Positions 45,088-56,174 are shown, counted from the first letter of the stretch. The stretch is 64,000 bases of DNA from Mesostigma viride (GCA_009746045.1 RPFO01000240.1:1064042-1128041), one strand, 5' to 3'. Numbers and translations are program-made. Notes: a model not told the origin generated them from the letters alone.

Positions 45088-45132
45088 CATAGCAATACCC
45101 CACCACACTCATCGAAAATGGCTGTGTTTGAG

Positions 45133-46875
45133 GGTATATTTTTCGCGACCGGTTCAGTCCTTTTTGGTCCCCAAGTACCGTCGAACCACAGCGCGGTACC
45201 TAAAATCGCGTAACGGAAGCTAAAAGAACCGAAACTGTAGGATGTTGTCATGGACCGTATGAAGGAATTTGGTCGCCCGTACGAGGGATTTCACGCACCG
45301 TACGAGGAGTTGTCATGGACCGTATCCATCACCGTACAATGGAACCGCGAGTTATAGTGACCACCTGCCTCCGTGGCAGGGCAGGCAGGAAGGTGGAGAC
45401 TAAGGCGAACTCGTTTTAATATTAATCCAAGGGGAAATTTCGCCAAACGTGCAACGAGCGTGCTCACATACGACTTTCGGTGGGTACCTAAAAGGAGTAG
45501 AATACTTGCCTCATGGCTTGTTCAAAGCCGACAGGGCGTACTGTGGGTGTACTGTATTCCTAAGGTGCAAATACTTAGGAGGCGCTGGGAGGCGTGCAAA
45601 ATTTGATGGCCCTTGCCTCGGACATGGTCAGATATGGACACTAGTTAACAGGAAGGTGAGCGTTAACTGGAAGGTGAGAAAACTTATGGGAATATTGAAA
45701 TTTGAAGCGGCAGGCACTCTAAAATTTCATCAAGAATCGCAGCCTTGGTTGGTCATGACGATGATGCGCAGTTTAAGAAGCGTCAGAAACTGGGGCAGGC
45801 TTTCATTTGCACCTTTAGTGGTACGGATTGAGGCCAGCTGTAGGGCTCTCAGGTCTTTGTTAGTATTAGTGTAGGCTTGCAGACTGTATGGCTTCTGGTG
45901 TCTATTCTTTATCGTGTACTCACGAATCCGAGGCTTCGAATATTTTACAACTGCAAAGCGTCACGACGGCCGCGGTTCCAGTGGTCCGTCAAGGTTTGGT
46001 TGTTATATACATAAAGAGGGCCGCTCGTGTAACCATTCGCCACGATAGTTTGTGGATTACCTTGGCTGCTCAGGCAGTCTTCAGGATAGCTCGTGTGAGC
46101 CAAGTTGATGCCGATTTATCAATGCACCGTGACTGCTGCACATACCGGACCTGTGCTGTGAGAATTGCGGACATCATTGCTGCAGCTTTCTTTGTTTACT
46201 TGATGGTAGCAAAGCTGTGCAAACCTTCTGGAAGTCAGGTATTGGCATGGTTGTGCAGCATTGTAGAAGCTCGATTTGTTCCCCAGTTTCTTGGCCCTTC
46301 TTTTTCTATCAAAAAGTAGGTATAGCAATATGGTATGGCTAACCGGCATGCAGGGGTCGATCAGGCAGAGCCGGTATGCTTTCACTGCAAAGGGCAGCAA
46401 CTTGCACGATGCACAGCTGGCTCATACATTATTTGCCTATATATTGCATGAATGAGTATTTCTTTGCATGGTAAGTGTCTTCAACGTGCATGTGTGCGAT
46501 GTTTTAGCGTGGGTCAAGCGATACTAGACTCCATGCGGCATGCGTGTATGATTACTTTGTTGAACGACAGTAAAATCATATGTTCCTTGTAGGGCAGTGA
46601 GCCAGTGAGCCAACTGTGTATTCTATGCTTATTAGTGTCACAAACATGTCAGTGAGTGAGAAATGGTTGAAACAGCCCTGAAAACCATCAAATCTAGTGG
46701 TCACGTACGATCGTGTACTATACCGTATTATACCGTGTTATACTTTATACGGACCCTGTGCGTATAACCGCGTATTACGTATAATGGAACTCTGACCCCG
46801 ATGGATGGATGGGTGGGGACACACAATCCTACCGGTCTAATCTATCTACGACATCAAGCCAACTCTAGTCTAAGC
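45133..46875. other. Left interior of the 5.75-kb element, no recognised gene
   Basis: GTTGTCATGGACCGTAT occurs twice (near 45243 and 45311). A 143-codon ORF (45888-46319) has one hydrophobic stretch (IADIIAAAFFVYLMVAKL) but no family resemblance. A run of TACCGTATTATACCGTGTTA-like repeats lies near 46720-46745. Confidence 0.4.
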
Positions 46876-47140
46876 ATAACAAGACTTGTTGTCTCCTTGA
46901 TAACAAGACGCGGTGGCAGAAGATTGTCAAGGCTCACACGCCCGACCCTGTGGGCAAGCCACCTCCCCCCAAGAGGAGGAGGCGTTTTGATGAGTAGGGT
47001 AGTTAGGATTTTTCTAGACTAGGTAGATTAGCGTTAGGTTAGTTAGATTACGTGGCTCTCTCCACTCCACCATCCATCATGGAGTATGTGCTACATGATC
47101 TCCCAACGGAGGCATGTTATAATTTAATTTTAATTTAATT
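46876..47140 (+). mobile_element. 5'-truncated LINE copy 1
   Basis: Flanked by the 10-bp duplication TAGTCTAAGC (46866-46875, 47141-47150). It carries the last ~40 codons of an ORF (ending GKPPPPKRRRRFDE), a short 3' UTR, the 3' motif ATGTGCTACATGATCTCCCA and a (TTTAA)n tail. Dead on arrival. Confidence 0.75.
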
Positions 47141-47529
47141 TAGTCTAAGCTCTCTACCCTAGCTCTCTTCATGTATTATTTAGTTAGTTAGCTAGGTGGT
47201 ATGCAGTGATTGTGGAAATGTTAGGCCATTCATGGTTGACTAGCAGAACTTCCATGCCATTCGTAAAACCGTCATGGTTGGCCATTAGTGGTTGAGTAGC
47301 GGACAGCTAGCATTACCATGCATTGGTACAACCGTTCATTCTCAATACATGTTGGCTTTCAAAATATGCCGTGTCATTGATATTAAAATTAAAAAATTAA
47401 ATTAGGAACATATCTCCGTTCATTCATGAAGTGAGACAACTATGCCTGGACATTCATTTATATTTATTCATTTATTTTTTATTCATGGACATTGGCTATT
47501 CCGATTTAATGATGTTATGGGTGGTAGCA

Positions 47530-47776
47530 TGCAGGACAAGAGGAGGTGGAAGACCATTGTCCAGGCTCATACGCCCGCCCCTGTGGGCAAGCCCCCTCCC
47601 CCCAAGCGGAAGGGGCGCTTTGCTGAGTAGAATAGGTAGGGTTTTCTAGATTAGATTAGCTTAGAGTTAGATTAGTTCGGTTTCGCGGCTTTGTCCCCCC
47701 CTCCATCCATCCACGGGAATATGTGCTACATGATCTCCCAATGGAGTCATGTTATAATTCAATTTAATTTAATTTA
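47530..47776 (+). mobile_element. 5'-truncated LINE copy 2
   Basis: Flanked by the 13-bp duplication ATGGGTGGTAGCA (47517-47529, 47777-47789). Same ORF end (GKPPPPKRKGRFAE), same 3' motif and (AATTT)n tail as copy 1, ~85% alike by eye. Basic, Pro-rich ORF ends of this kind suit an RNA-binding ORF. Confidence 0.76.
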
Positions 47777-47906
47777 ATGGGTGGTAGCAGTATTAGTTAG
47801 CATCTTTGACACAGGAGTGTAACTCGTGACTCACACTAACTACTACTTGGAATCATGTATATCAATTCAGATTAGTAATTGAGCTTAGAGTGCATGCAGG
47901 CCTTAC

Positions 47907-48036
47907 ATCAAGGAGACAACCAGATATATTACTATTATCAAGGAGACAACCAGCGCAGGCCAGAAATCATATCAAGGAGACAACCAGCACACTATTGTTA
48001 TTATCAAGGAGACAACCAGCGCAGGCCAGAAATCGG
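47907..48036 (+). repeat. Minisatellite of ATCAAGGAGACAACCAG units
   Basis: Four units, two of which extend with CGCAGGCCAGAAATC. One further unit occurs alone in the 13-kb element (8584-8621). Confidence 0.82.
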
Positions 48037-48099
48037 GCGTATGCTCACATGATACGGCATTGGAATATCCCATGTCTCCATCACTTGCACTTTGTGCGC

Positions 48100-49330
48100 A
48101 CCGAGCCACCCATGCAGTCGCCCACCCATGCAGCCACCTGGCCACCCACCCACACAACTACTCACACACTCGCGTGCCCGTACACCTAGACACCCACCCG
48201 TCCACCCACCCAGTGACCCACCCACCCAGCCAGCTGCGCACGTGCTAACCCACCTTTTATAACCACGCGTGCACCTAGACACCCAACCACCTACCAACCC
48301 ACTTGGACATCCACCCACCCACCAAGGCACCTGCGCAACCCACATACCAATCAGGTAATAAGGAGGCATTCACCCATCCAATGAGCCAACCACCCAATCA
48401 CCCAACCGCCTAAACACCCAGCCAGCTGGCCCCACATGCACCCATGCGGCCGCCCACCCTTGACCCACCCACGCACCTACAAGTACCCACTCAACCACTC
48501 ACTGCCCCCACACCCTTATACCCACTGACCCACCCACTGACCCACCCACACATGCATTTTCTCAGCCACCCACCCACCTACCTCACCCCCAACGTGCACA
48601 GCCCTTCACCCGCGATAGGTGAGACGGTCCCAACCATAAACCCATCCACGCATCCATATCTGTGCGCGCACCCGTCCATCTACCCGTCCCTTCGCCCACC
48701 CACCCACATAGTCATCTACACATCCACCAGCCACCAACCACCAATGGCCTACCCACCAACCCACCCACCCACACGCATCCCTAACCAACCAACCACCAAC
48801 CCACCACCCTCAATACCGTGCCATTGTTTCACTCACGAATCCAACAACCCACCCACTTCGCAGTCCCCAAAGCCTATCAATCACCCAGCCACCTGGACAT
48901 CTACCTATGACCGACCACCCTTGTACTCATCCACCCACCATGACCAGCCAGCCAGCCAGCCACCCTCTCCAGCTGCCTGTGCTCCCAGCTACTCGGCCAG
49001 CCATTAACCAAGGCATTCACCTTTCAGCCAGCCACCTGCCATTGAACCCACCTACGCCTAGGCATCCCTTGAAGCATCTATAGCCTAAGCCTCCCACACA
49101 AGACTTCCTGGGCAACCAACCAACCAACCAACCAACCAACCAACCAGTCACCCAGCAACACAACCACCTAACCACTCGACAACCCAATTACCGAACCACC
49201 TAACTACCCAACACCCAAACCAGCCAGGCATGAGCCCGCCCATTTGCCCTCGCATGCCCGCACCATCGCAACCCCCCATAAACGCCCCGCTCACCTAGCC
49301 AGCCACACGCCCAGCCAGCCACCTGCTCAA
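48100..49330 (+). repeat. Degenerate CCAC/CCCA-rich tract
   Basis: About 1.2 kb of imperfect ACCCACC/CCAACC repeats with a perfect (CCAA)n run at ~49115-49145. It looks like an aged version of the pure tract at 13021-13545, and it lies in the other TIR element. ORFs here are composition artefacts. Confidence 0.8.
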
Positions 49331-50793
49331 CTCACGCATGAAGGCAATATCAGCCATGCATGGCCTCACCTTGCATCACTTGCATTGCCTGGCTAATTTG
49401 CATGAGGCAGCTTCCATCTCGTTGTAAGCAATTGCAAAGGCATTTTCTTCATAGTAATGAATGAGAAACAACGTCGCAAACGTTCTCCTTTCCCTCTTTG
49501 AAACAGTATATAAATCAGAAAGACAAGGGCAAATATCTGGACAAGGTGGCAATAACCACTGCATAATGCCCTTGAGAAAGTCTTATTAATCCAGCTCTCT
49601 ACCCTTTGAGAAGCTGCCTTGCCTTAGCAACGACTCTGGGACCTCTAGCTCGCTCACCTCGCTGAATCTGCGCTTCTTTATGGCTGCCGGGAGATGCGAA
49701 GCGTGAGCCCAGCGGGTCGTGGCGAGGTCGTCTGCCCGACCCATCACATCTCGAAACCGCATTGCCGACTAATAAAAAATGACGACCCCCTTTGCCTTTT
49801 GTATCTAGCGTCAAAGGAACAATGAACTCGCTTGGAAAACACGGTCGCAAAAGGCTTTCTACAGGCATAATAGGCAATTTTCGCAGCTTTTACCGCACTT
49901 ACTGCACATTCGGAAGACCATTAGCGACGTTTGCGCGGAATCTTGGGCACGCCATATGTCCTGCTGGCTTATTGCCGCAGGCTGGGCAGTACAGGAAGGT
50001 CGGGCATAGCCTAAAGAGCTAATTATCTGACGACAAAGACATGTATTGTACGAAGCAAGAAACAGACGGATTTCGCACCCCATATTTATTCAGGCGAATG
50101 CCGGAGAATAAAAAGCGAAACTCAGAAAACGAAAACACTAACGTTTTCGGGGATATTGTAACGCATAATCTGAGCTATCGTGCCGGGAATCATTTTCATC
50201 TCCTCTCGTAACCAGGACTTTTAGACACGTACCACCGAGAAATCTGGTTTTCGCGAAAAAAATGGTGCGCTGCAAAAAACAATTTGTCCCGTTCTATTCC
50301 CTCGTCGCAATCACAGCTCTTATCATTCCAAAATTATTCCATGGATTAACCGTGATGTAAGCTTCGTTTTGACACCTCGAGCGGCTGCAGTGACGCAAGT
50401 TTTAAAACGCTAGCTGATACTCGACCGCCATGGGTGTTTTCGTCGTTTTCGTCTGTGGTGTCGCGGGAAAAATCGAGATGACGACCTCCGAGTCTCGGTC
50501 ACTGTAATGCCCAGCTCGTAACCGGCAGTGACCGTCGCGTGTCCGCCCCTGTCACCCCCGGTCTGTCAGTCAGTTCGTCCCGGTCACGTTTCCGTTTCGA
50601 TCCGTTGGTTTCCGTTTTTCTACCCTTTTTAACCGTTTTCCCTCCCGTTTTGATCCGAGGTAATTAAGTCCGGATCTGAAGTAGGTTCGAAGTAAGGTTT
50701 GAACTCGAAGCCAGGTGCGTCGATGGAAAAAACGGCCGAAATCGGACGAACAAAGTTAATGTACCTTGATGGAACCGGTGTTTTTCGGGGGGT
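49331..50793. other. Right interior of the 5.75-kb element, no recognised gene
   Basis: Only ORFs below 95 codons. Rich in short CGTTTTCG/GTTTTCG stretches between 50100 and 50640. No repeats or RNA gene recognised. Confidence 0.4.
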
Positions 50794-50838
50794 CTCAAAC
50801 ACAGCCATTTTCGATGAGTGTGGTGGGGTATTGCTATG

Positions 50839-52423
50839 GGGTGTGCAGAGGTACCAGATCCCAGGAACGAGTCCTGTACCTTGGCGCAAGCTAGTGGAGA
50901 TGATGCAAAGCCCCAAGATGGCTAAGGCATGGACTCTTGGCTTTGTTGCTTCTGGGCATGAGTGGATAGTTGCCAACTGTGCAGAACCTGTGGATGTCCT
51001 CCCGGAGGATCACCAGCTGCTCAGATTGATGTTTGTCCTCAAGCTCAAGGAAGTAGATGGCGTGCAGGTGCCACATGTTAGACCAGTTGTGACTGAGTAC
51101 CATGGCACTGGACAGTTAGCAGATGAGGAGCTTTACACACCAGGGATGCTGCATGATACATGGAGGATTTTGTTGTGCATTTATTTGTCTTTTCTGCAGA
51201 AGGGGATACCCTATAGCTCTGTGTTGGTAGATTTCAAGAGGGCTTTTCTTAAGGGTGATCAGCAGGAAGCACAGGATACTTGGCGCACAATACCCCCTTT
51301 CTTTGTTAAGGTGCCTGCAGTGTGGAGGGCAGAGCTGAAGACGAGGTATTTGAGGATTCTCAAAGGCGTTGAAGGCCTTAGATCGAGTCCCATCATCTGG
51401 AGGAAGAGCTTGGAGAAGTACCTCAGGTCTGTCTGTGGTCTCTCAGTCTCTCCAGTTGACCCTTGTCTATTTCAAGGTAGCTATGAGGGGCTGCCAGCGT
51501 TTGCCTCCCTGCATGGTGATGATCTGCATCTCCAGGGCCATCCCACTTGGCAAGAGTTGACTCTGGCCAGGATCCAGAAACGGTTTGAACTGGGTAAGAT
51601 CCAGTACATGGTTGAGAATGAGCCCATGGTGTTTTGTGGAATGCAGGCGACCTTGGTCCATCAGCAGGGTACATGGTCCATCAAGCTGGAGGGTGGTAAG
51701 GATTATCCTCAGCAGATCATAGATGCCTTGCAGGAGCCCATCACCCAGGCCAGATGTGCAACAATACGAGGTATGTTGGCATGGCTGGCCAGCATTTGTG
51801 CTCCTGACCTGTTGGTACTGAGTCGGTTGACCGATTCCCAACTGGTTGAGGTGGGTGCTGAGAGAGTGGTAGAGGCTGTTCGCATGTCTCCCCCTCTCAT
51901 GCTGGGTCCTTTGGATTTGTACAGGCCTTTTGACATGGTGCTCTATGTGGACAGTTCTATGGATAGTAGGAAGGTCACAGAGGTCAGGGGCCGTGCAGCA
52001 GCATTAATATCCCTGGTGCAGGAACAATCCTCTCTGGTCTGCTGGTACAGTCGGTTGCAGAACAGGGTAACTCCCAGCAGTGACATTGCTGAGTGCAGGG
52101 CAATCTGTGAAGGGCTTCATACTGCTCTTTACTTGAGGGAGCTATTTTACCAGCTATGTCAAGTGGCTTCCTGTCGGTTGCAGATGCACACACTGGTAAG
52201 AACTGACAGCATGGGCATGGTGCAGTTTGTGCACAGGCAGCTGGCCAGGAGCAGGGACCTTGATTACTTGTTGCTCAAGGAAATGTCTTGCTTAGCTAAC
52301 ATTGAACATGTGGCTGGCGTGGACAACCCTGCAGATGCTCTCACCAAGCTGGAGGAGAAGGCTGAGCTGCAATACCCTTTGCTTCGTGGGCTCATGGCCT
52401 CCAAGGGGGGAGGGCCAGAGTAG
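50839..52423 (+). CDS. Pol of copia C, second part: reverse transcriptase and RNase H
   Basis: Continues pol after the TIR element, open for 528 codons. RT: VDFKRAFLKGD (~51230-51260), LHGDDL (~51512-51530), with the usual template-grip sequences between them; RNase H: LYVDSS (~51944), AECRAICEG (~52090), RTDSMGMVQ, then NPADALTK (~52325). No lesion besides the insertion, so this domain pair may have been active until it was split. Confidence 0.88.
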
Positions 52424-53358
52424 ACCAAACAGCCTTGCTCTAGGTGGGAGGCATCCCAGTGGGCTGGGCAGCCACGTGGTGGCTGACAGCAGGTCCTTCA
52501 GAGTTCAGACACACTCTGCTGGACAGGGGTCAGGGTGGAGTCACTCCCCTGGCTGAGAATTTCGCCTGGCTCTGTCATGGAGCTGCAGAAGAGTCTTAAG
52601 GACTTTGTAATGGGCCTTGGGTCTTCATGGAATGGACCCTGCAAGGGCAGCCCAAGTGTTGGCTCTAACAGGTTGCTGTACATTTGTATATATTCTCTGT
52701 AACCAACCTGTTGCATGCTAATAAAATCCCTGGTTGTGTGACCATGTTGGACGTGGTTGCCAGGGGCCTCACTCTGGGTTATACTTCTTTATAATAAAAC
52801 ATAATCTTGTTATTGTCATGTCTTGTTGTTTGTGATGCTCAGTTCCAGGAGCTGATCCAAACCTGGAGGATATGGGGTGGGGTTCGATTCCCCAGCTGAC
52901 CTCAGCCTGGCATGTATGAATCCTGAGTGAGACTCAGTGAGGACATGGGCTCCCCATGTGTTGGCTAACATTAGTCAGGGCTCTCTCAGTCTTTGGAAGG
53001 ATTTAAAAGATAAAGGAGACTCCGTGGCGGGCGCCATATGAACGGGCGCCTGTGATAACTGGATGACCAGGAACTCACAATAGTACGTTCAAGGACTCCT
53101 CTATCCAAACTCCTCTGACTAAGTGCAGACCTAACTTTAATCTACACCAGGTTCCCAAAGAAAGGGTTGGGATGTCATGTGGGTCAGAGGGCAACCTTTG
53201 AACCAATGAGCAGGCCTAGCTAATATTTGGAGGCACCTCAGGTTCCAAAAGAAAAGGCAGGTCTGGTCTCTGGGAGGGATCAGATGTTCAAGGCTTGTGG
53301 GGACAGTGGCTGATAGGTTCTCAGGCTGGTCCAAGCTCCAAAACAAGAAAGGGTTGGA
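52424..53358 (+). other. 3' untranslated region of copia C
   Basis: 935 bp between the pol stop and the LTR, long for this type. It contains AATAAAA at ~52721 and ~52794, the tRNA-like pair at 52837-52894, a 3' purine-rich AAGAAAGGGTTGGAG directly before the LTR (likely polypurine tract) and an earlier AAAGAAAGGGTTGGG at ~53157. No ORF is conserved among the three copies apart from composition. Confidence 0.6.
52837..52894 (+). ncRNA. tRNA-like D-arm/T-arm pair in copia C
   Basis: D-arm GCTC-AGTTCCAG-GAGC (52837-52852) and T-arm TGGGG-TTCGATT-CCCCA (52878-52894). The D-arm equals an A-box-like sequence and the T-arm a B box, at the spacing of Pol III promoters. Seven-base acceptor strands (52828-52834 and 52895-52901) do not pair. 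Confidence 0.5.
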
Positions 53359-54011
53359 GTTAGCATATTGGGGCACCAATGTGCTAGATGGATGCAGGTT
53401 GAGGAGACCTTTCCAACGCCGTGTCAACCGCCTAGAACAGACAAGGGACTAGAAAGTTATCAAGTCCCGAAGTACTGCCGACCGGTGGGCGAGGGCGGTG
53501 CACACTCAGGACATAGTGGACAGGACACGTGGCAGGCCGTGCCTGCACAGGCTTAGCCTGGACTCTCACGTGACTGGGACACAGTGTACTGAGGGCTCAA
53601 CGGTACTGTGGCTAGTAGAAGCCAGTAACCAGCCAGCAGGTCTGCAAGGATGTAAGTCCTTGCAGGACTGTGGCAGGTCCTGTGCTGTCCAAGACACAGG
53701 ATAGCCAGAGATTCCTGTATGCTGCCTGCAACGAGGATGCAAGGCAGCGATACGAGGCTCTGGCAATGTAGCGTTGCCCAGCGTTGCTCATGACCGAGGA
53801 ACAAGGATGGAACGAGGTTGCATATAGCTCGAGGCCTAACGAGGCAACGAGCGTCTTCACACACGAACCTTGGTCGTCACGACGAGTGGCGAGCCTATCG
53901 AGGGTCGTAGGCCTGGTGTGAGGATAAAGGTTGCTAGCCAGCAGCCTTGGGTCATTCCAGCCGGCAAGGACCAGGAGCTCACAAGCTCTGCTGACGAGTT
54001 GCTGTGCAAAT
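53359..54011 (+). repeat. 3' LTR of copia C
   Basis: 653 bp, GTTAGCATATTGG to GCAAAT, with the same internal hairpin as the other LTRs. The sequence after it (CCTTCATTGAGCG) is not copia and leads into the GC-rich minisatellite. Confidence 0.82.
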
Positions 54012-54029
54012 CCTTCATTGAGCGACCGC

Positions 54030-55275
54030 GTTTTTTAGGCACCGGCTGTGCCGCTCCGCCGCCCGCCGGCTGCGCCGCCGGCCCGCCGCGCGCCGGCTGC
54101 CCCGCCCCGTAGCCCGTCGACAGCCCCGCCCCGCCGCATGCCAGCTGCGCCGGCCCGCCGCCCACGCGCGCCGGCAGCGCCGCTGCCCCCCGCGCGCCGA
54201 CGGCCCTGCCCCGCCGCCCGTCGACAGCCCCGCCCCGCCGCATGCCAGCTGCGCCGGCCCGCCGCCCATGCGCGCCGGCAGCGCCGCTGCCCCCCGCGCG
54301 CCGACGGCCCTGCCCCGCCGCCCGTCGACTGCCCCGCCCCGCCACCCGTCGACAGCCCCGCCCGGCCGCGTGCAGGCTGCGCCGCTGCTGCCACCTCGCT
54401 GCGCGCTGGCTGCGCCACCTCGCCGCCCGCCGACGGCGCTGCCCCGCTGCGCACCGGCTGCCCCGCCCCGCCGGCCGTCGACTGCCCCGCCCCGCCGCAT
54501 GCCAGCTGCGCCGGCCCGCCGCCCACGCGCGCCGGCAGCGCCGCTGGCCCCCCGCGCGCCGACGGCGCCGCCCCGCCGCGCACCGGCTGCCCCGCCCCGC
54601 TGCCCGTCGACTGCCCCGCCCCGCCGCCCGTCGACAGCCCCGCCCCGCCGCATGCCAGGTGCGCCGGCCCGCCGCCCACGCGCGCCGGCAGCGCCGCTGG
54701 CCCTGCCCCGCCGCCCGTCGACTGCCCCGCCCCGCCGCCCGTCGACAGCCCCGCCCCGCCGCATGCCAGGTGCGCCGGCCCGCCGCCCACGCGCGCCGGC
54801 AGCGCCGCTGGCCCCCCGCGCGCCGACGGCCCTGCCCCGCCGCCCGTCGACAGCCCCGCCCCGCCGCATGCCAGCTGCGCCGGCCCGCCGCCCATGCGCG
54901 CCGGCAGCGCCGCTGGCCCCCGCGCGCCGACGGCCCTGCCCCGCCGCCCGTCGACTGCCCCGCCCCGCCGCCCGTCGACAGCCCCGCCCCGCCGCATGCC
55001 GGCTGCGCCGCCGCTGCCACCTCGCTGCGCGCTGGCTGCGCCACCTCGCCGCCCGCCGACGGCGCCGCCCTGCTGCGCACCGGCTGCCCCGCCCCGCCGC
55101 GTGCCGGCTGCGCCGGCCCGCCGCCCGCGCGCGCCGGCTGCGCCACTGGCCCGCCGCGCGCCGACTGCCCCGCCCCACCGCCCGCCGACTGCCCCGCCCC
55201 GCCGCGCACCGGCTGCGCCGCCCCGCTGCCCGCCGACTGCCCCGCCCCGCCGCGTGCCGGCTGCGCCGCCGCCGG
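54030..55275. repeat. GC-rich minisatellite with 24-bp sub-units
   Basis: About 1.25 kb of CCCCGCCGCCCGTCGACTGC-type units (24 bp), combined into longer composite units of about 105-180 bp (with GCATGCCAGCTGCGCCGGCC and CGCGCGCCGGCAGCGCCGCT). Hardly any A/T-rich codons occur, so all six frames are open for hundreds of codons. It borders the transposase-like fragment at ~55275. Confidence 0.92.
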
Positions 55276-55279
55276 CAGT

Positions 55280-56166
55280 CGCCTTTGCAGTAGGTGCGCC
55301 AGATGCGGTAGAATGCGTTGTAGCCTAGCACCTTGGCCCCTTCCCCCGCTTCTGCCACCACGTCTTCAACGTACACGGCGTGCATCTCCTTGATGGACAT
55401 GACGTCCATGAAGACAACGCCAGCATGAGTCGGGTCATGGTCTGCGATCTGCTGCACCAACTCGTGCATCCACATTGCTGCGTGTTCGCCAACCTCCGAA
55501 CGCCCCCGAGCATCACGCTCAGTTGGTGCGTGCTCCAGACCAACACCGAAAGTCGCTAGGTCGTTGGGATGCACGGTCAGGAAATACTCCTTCGCTGACA
55601 CGACCGACGCCACCAGATTGTTCCAAGTCGCCCGGGTAACGCCGGCCATCTTCCGGATGGCAGATGCACAACCGGTGACGGTGTACATGCACCCCGCAAT
55701 CACCACGTCCACGTGTAAAGGGCCGGTAATGATGTACTTCTTGTAACGGCCACCGTCGGCAGGCCGGGTATTCTACCCCGATGTTGCCCACGCCGGCCGA
55801 CCGGATCACGTCGCAAAGGGAGGCCATGCGCTGCTTGTCCGTTTGGTTGTACAGGAACTCTCGAAAGGCAGTCCACGACCTAGTATCGGTAAGGAAGGTG
55901 CCCACCTTCTCAAGGCAATGCTCCCCACAAGTCGGACCGCAACTCCTGGCCTTGGCGATGTCCTTGTCAACGGACTGCAATTTGGAGGCGAGAAGCCGGG
56001 CGCCATCTTTCTTCCCACTGCGCTTCGCTCGAGAGGAAGACGTGCCGGGCCCCATTTCCATGTGAAGCAGCAGGTCGTCGTCAGAGCCGTCAGAATCCAC
56101 GCCCCAACTAGCTTCAGAACTCGCATCCGAATTCACCAGGTCTGGCACATCCCATTCTTCATCCAT
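55280..56166 (-). pseudogene. Transposase-like gene, N-terminal part, frameshifted and cut by the minisatellite
   Basis: ATG at 56166 opens an acidic N-terminus (about residues 1-30), a Ser/Lys-rich basic stretch, a Cys/His segment (CGPTCGEHCLEKVG) and a helical part. After a one-base deletion at ~55765 it continues in another frame (RYKKYIITGPLHVDVVIAGCMY..., FMDVMSIKEMHAVYVEDV, VLGYNAFYRIWRTYCKGDC) until the repeat begins. The style, especially the FYRIWRTYC end, recalls large DDE-type transposon proteins of algae and plants, but the catalytic domain is missing. This assignment is by resemblance only. Confidence 0.45.
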
Positions 56167-56174
56167 GTTAACCT

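Larger units (their letters stand above)
45088..50838. mobile_element. 5.75-kb TIR element inside copia C
   Basis: 45-bp perfect inverted ends (45088-45132 and 50794-50838), starting CATAGCAATACCCCACCACA. Comparison with A and B gives the empty site; one extra G, or nothing, is duplicated. The interior has no recognisable transposase: short ORFs, two LINE fragments, a minisatellite and a CCAC-rich tract. Probably non-autonomous. Confidence 0.85.
41968..54011 (+). mobile_element. Copia-like element C, 5'-truncated and split by a TIR element
   Basis: Starts inside gag, then runs to its 3' LTR (53359-54011); a 5.75-kb insert (45088-50838) interrupts pol. Outside the insert the ORFs of C are the least damaged of the three copies, so it is the best guide to the proteins of the family. 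Confidence 0.85.

Noticed and set aside
45888-46319. 143-codon ORF as a membrane protein gene
   Set aside because: One hydrophobic stretch only, no homologue recognised, inside a non-autonomous element; left as unassigned.
48444-49007. 187-codon ORF in the CCAC tract
   Set aside because: Composition artefact of Pro/Thr/His repeats.
54015-55712. Very long ORFs (up to 565 codons) on both strands in the GC-rich repeat
   Set aside because: They arise from a stop-free 24-bp minisatellite; all six frames are open and the sequences are pure Pro/Ala/Arg/Gly periodicity. Only the transposase-like part right of 55280 is retained.
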